From an uncultured Clostridium sp. (GTDB taxonomy: Bacteria > Bacillota > Clostridia > TANB77 > CAG-508), in the NCBI GenBank assembly GCA_905203195.1, contig CAJKVD010000019.1:1-8885 (forward strand): 8,885 nucleotides of DNA, in the 5' to 3' direction. The notes below the pieces were generated by a model, which worked only from the letters and a program-made list of their open reading frames with translations, was not told the origin of the DNA and did not search any database. A program made the translations under genes and the position numbers. Shown in pieces: positions 7,351 through 8,885 of this stretch (position 1 is its first letter; the number at the start of each line of letters is the position of its first letter).

Positions 7351-8784
7351 ATGAATGATTATGAAGTAGTAATAGGGCTAGAAGTTCATGCAGAATTATC
7401 AACAAAAACAAAAATATTCTGTTCATGTCCAACAAGTTTTGGAGCAGAACCAAACACACATGTATGTCCTATATGTATGGCAATGCCAGGAACATTACCA
7501 GTATTAAACGAAAAAGTAGTAGAATATGCAGTAAAAGCAGGACTAGCAACAAACTGTGAAATATCAAGAAATAGCAAAAACGACAGAAAAAACTATTTCT
7601 ATCCAGACTTACCAAAATCATATCAAATATCACAATTTGACAAACCACTATGTGAACATGGATATATAGAAATAGACACAGAAGAAGGAAAAAAGAAAAT
7701 AAGATTATTAAGAATCCATATAGAAGAAGATGCAGGAAAATTAAATCATGACGAATTTGCAGGAGGAAGTTTAGTAGACCTAAACAGAGCAGGAGTACCA
7801 TTAATAGAAATGGTATCAGAGCCAGATTTAAGAAGTGCAGAAGAAGTAGAAAAATACTTGAAAAAACTAAAATCAATACTAGAATATATAGAAGTATCAG
7901 ACTGCAAAATGCAAGAAGGCTCATTGCGTGCAGATGTCAATGTATCAGTACGTAAAAAAGGAGACACAAAATTAGGAACACGTACAGAAATGAAAAACAT
8001 GAACTCATTCAGAAGCATAACAAGAGCCATAGAATATGAAGTACAAAGACAAATAGATGTAATAGAAGAAGGCGGAAAAGTAGAGCAAGAAACATTAAGA
8101 TGGGACGAAGTATCAGGAAAAACATTTTCAATGAGAGACAAAGAAGATGCACAAGATTATAGATATTTTCCAGACCCAGATTTAGTAGCAATAAAATTAT
8201 CAGACGAATATATAGAAAATATTAAAAAAACATTACCAGAGTTACCAGAAAGCAGAAAAGAACGTTATATAAACGAATACAACTTATCAGAAAAAGACGC
8301 AAACATAATAACATCATCAAAATACTTATCAGATCTATTTGAAAAAGCCACAGCAATATGCAATAATGCAAAAGCGGTAAACAACTGGATAATCTCAGAC
8401 ATATCAAGAATACTAAATGAAACAGAAATGGAGCCAATACAAATACCATTTGACCACACACAACTAGCAAAACTAGTAATGCTAATAGACAAAGGAACAA
8501 TCAGTTCAAGCATTGCCAAAAAAGTATTAGTAGAATTATTTGAAAATCCAAGAGATCCAGAAGAAATAATAAAAGAAAAAGGCTGGATCCAAATATCAGA
8601 TGAAGGAGCAATAAAAGAAGTAGTACTAAAAATATTAGAAGAAAATCCACAATCAATTGCAGATTACAAAGCAGGAAAAGATAGAGCTTTAGGATTTTTA
8701 GTAGGACAAGCTATGAAACAAACAAAAGGAAAAGCAAATCCTAAAATGTTAAATGAGATGTTTTTAGAAGAATTAAAAAAATAA
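7351..8784 (+). CDS. gatB: Aspartyl/glutamyl-tRNA amidotransferase subunit B
   Basis: GatB (477 residues) binds the mischarged tRNA, activates the side-chain carboxylate with ATP and transfers ammonia delivered from GatA. ATG 7351 is chosen because AAAGGA (7336-7341) lies nine bases before it and the protein then begins MNDYEVVIGLEVHAELSTKT, the standard GatB N-terminus. The in-frame ATGs at 7315 and 7342 are less likely. The cradle domain contains Cys24, Cys26, Cys39 and Cys42 (FCSC...CPIC), the set that in some GatB proteins binds zinc. DLPKSYQISQFDKPL, HIEEDAGKL and DLNRAGVPLIEMVSEPDL are family landmarks. The C-terminal helical plus YqeY-type tRNA-binding domain runs from about residue 330. 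A 108-base A-rich gap separates it from gatA with no clear promoter or terminator, so it is probably read from the gatC promoter. The frame is intact. Confidence 0.96.
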   Translation: MNDYEVVIGLEVHAELSTKTKIFCSCPTSFGAEPNTHVCPICMAMPGTLPVLNEKVVEYAVKAGLATNCEISRNSKNDRKNYFYPDLPKSYQISQFDKPLCEHGYIEIDTEEGKKKIRLLRIHIEEDAGKLNHDEFAGGSLVDLNRAGVPLIEMVSEPDLRSAEEVEKYLKKLKSILEYIEVSDCKMQEGSLRADVNVSVRKKGDTKLGTRTEMKNMNSFRSITRAIEYEVQRQIDVIEEGGKVEQETLRWDEVSGKTFSMRDKEDAQDYRYFPDPDLVAIKLSDEYIENIKKTLPELPESRKERYINEYNLSEKDANIITSSKYLSDLFEKATAICNNAKAVNNWIISDISRILNETEMEPIQIPFDHTQLAKLVMLIDKGTISSSIAKKVLVELFENPRDPEEIIKEKGWIQISDEGAIKEVVLKILEENPQSIADYKAGKDRALGFLVGQAMKQTKGKANPKMLNEMFLEELKK

Positions 8785-8786
8785 AT

Positions 8787-8851
8787 GCTGACTTGGGGGC
8801 GGAGAGCTGACTTGGGGACGGAGCAACTGCTGACTTGGGGACGGAGCAAAA
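8787..8851 (+). repeat. Three tandem copies of a GC-rich unit (GCTGACTTGGGGACGGAGCAA)
   Basis: The copies begin at 8787, 8806 and 8829. The first is shorter and has GGGGGCGG where the other two have GGGGACGG. Copies two and three are 23 bases apart and nearly identical. The array starts two bases after the gatB stop codon. The GC content is far above that of the surrounding sequence, which suggests an imported or mobile repeat. The GGGGACGGAGC core resembles the REP-like repeats that associate with RAYT/IS200-type transposases, but this is from memory and no transposase gene is in the window. Confidence 0.8.
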
Positions 8852-8885
8852 ATCATTAAAGCTTTAATGATTTTTGCTCCGTCCC
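8838..8885. repeat. Perfect palindrome with 24-bp arms, cut by the window end
   Basis: The left arm 8838-8861 (GGGACGGAGC...TTAAAG) and right arm 8862-8885 (CTTTAA...GCTCCGTCCC) are exact reverse complements with no spacer. The left arm overlaps the third tandem unit, so the right arm begins an inverted copy of the same unit that probably continues beyond the window. As RNA it forms a long hairpin just after gatB and could protect the 3' end or help terminate. No T-run follows inside the window. Confidence 0.85.

Noticed and set aside
8787..8885. CRISPR array
   Set aside because: The units are directly adjacent without unique spacers, and the last part is a palindrome.

Overview
The window is AT-rich DNA of a low-GC Gram-positive bacterium, most likely an uncultured member of the Clostridia. 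The signs are a tRNA-sensing T-box leader, a SpoVB/YtgP-type flippase, GatCAB with an AspS of the clostridial second-copy type, strong AGGAGG ribosome binding sites, and a marked preference for A-ending codons on the + strand.

Layout. Bases 1-227 hold the possible tail of an unidentified reading frame and a terminator-like hairpin. A reverse transcriptase of the diversity-generating-retroelement (DGR) type follows at 228-1184. No template/variable repeat pair or accessory gene is recognisable in the window. A spoVB/ytgP-like lipid flippase (1217-2846) lies 32 bases downstream and is broken by a one-base frameshift near 2445. HU (3031-3309) faces aspS (3369-5114, - strand), with a hairpin between them that can terminate both. 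aspS has a strong promoter and a complete T-box leader. Back to back with it, a second promoter drives gatC (5471-5758), gatA (5767-7242) and gatB (7351-8784). gatA carries an in-frame UGA at a conserved glycine. The window ends, two bases after gatB, in three short GC-rich direct repeats and a perfect 24-bp-arm palindrome that reaches the last base.

How the genes work together. AspS plus GatCAB is the indirect route to Asn-tRNA(Asn) (and, with a non-discriminating GluRS, Gln-tRNA(Gln)). A non-discriminating AspRS makes Asp-tRNA(Asn) and GatCAB amidates it. The T-box leader of aspS contains no Asp codon before its antiterminator. The triplet that best fits the specifier position is AAC (Asn), which would make aspS respond to uncharged tRNA(Asn). 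This is the most coherent regulatory story in the window. The frameshift and the UGA may be true lesions or consensus errors, and the sequence alone cannot decide. I found no convincing wholly new system. The best candidates for follow-up are the orphan DGR-like reverse transcriptase, the T-box specifier, the gatA UGA and the terminal repeats.
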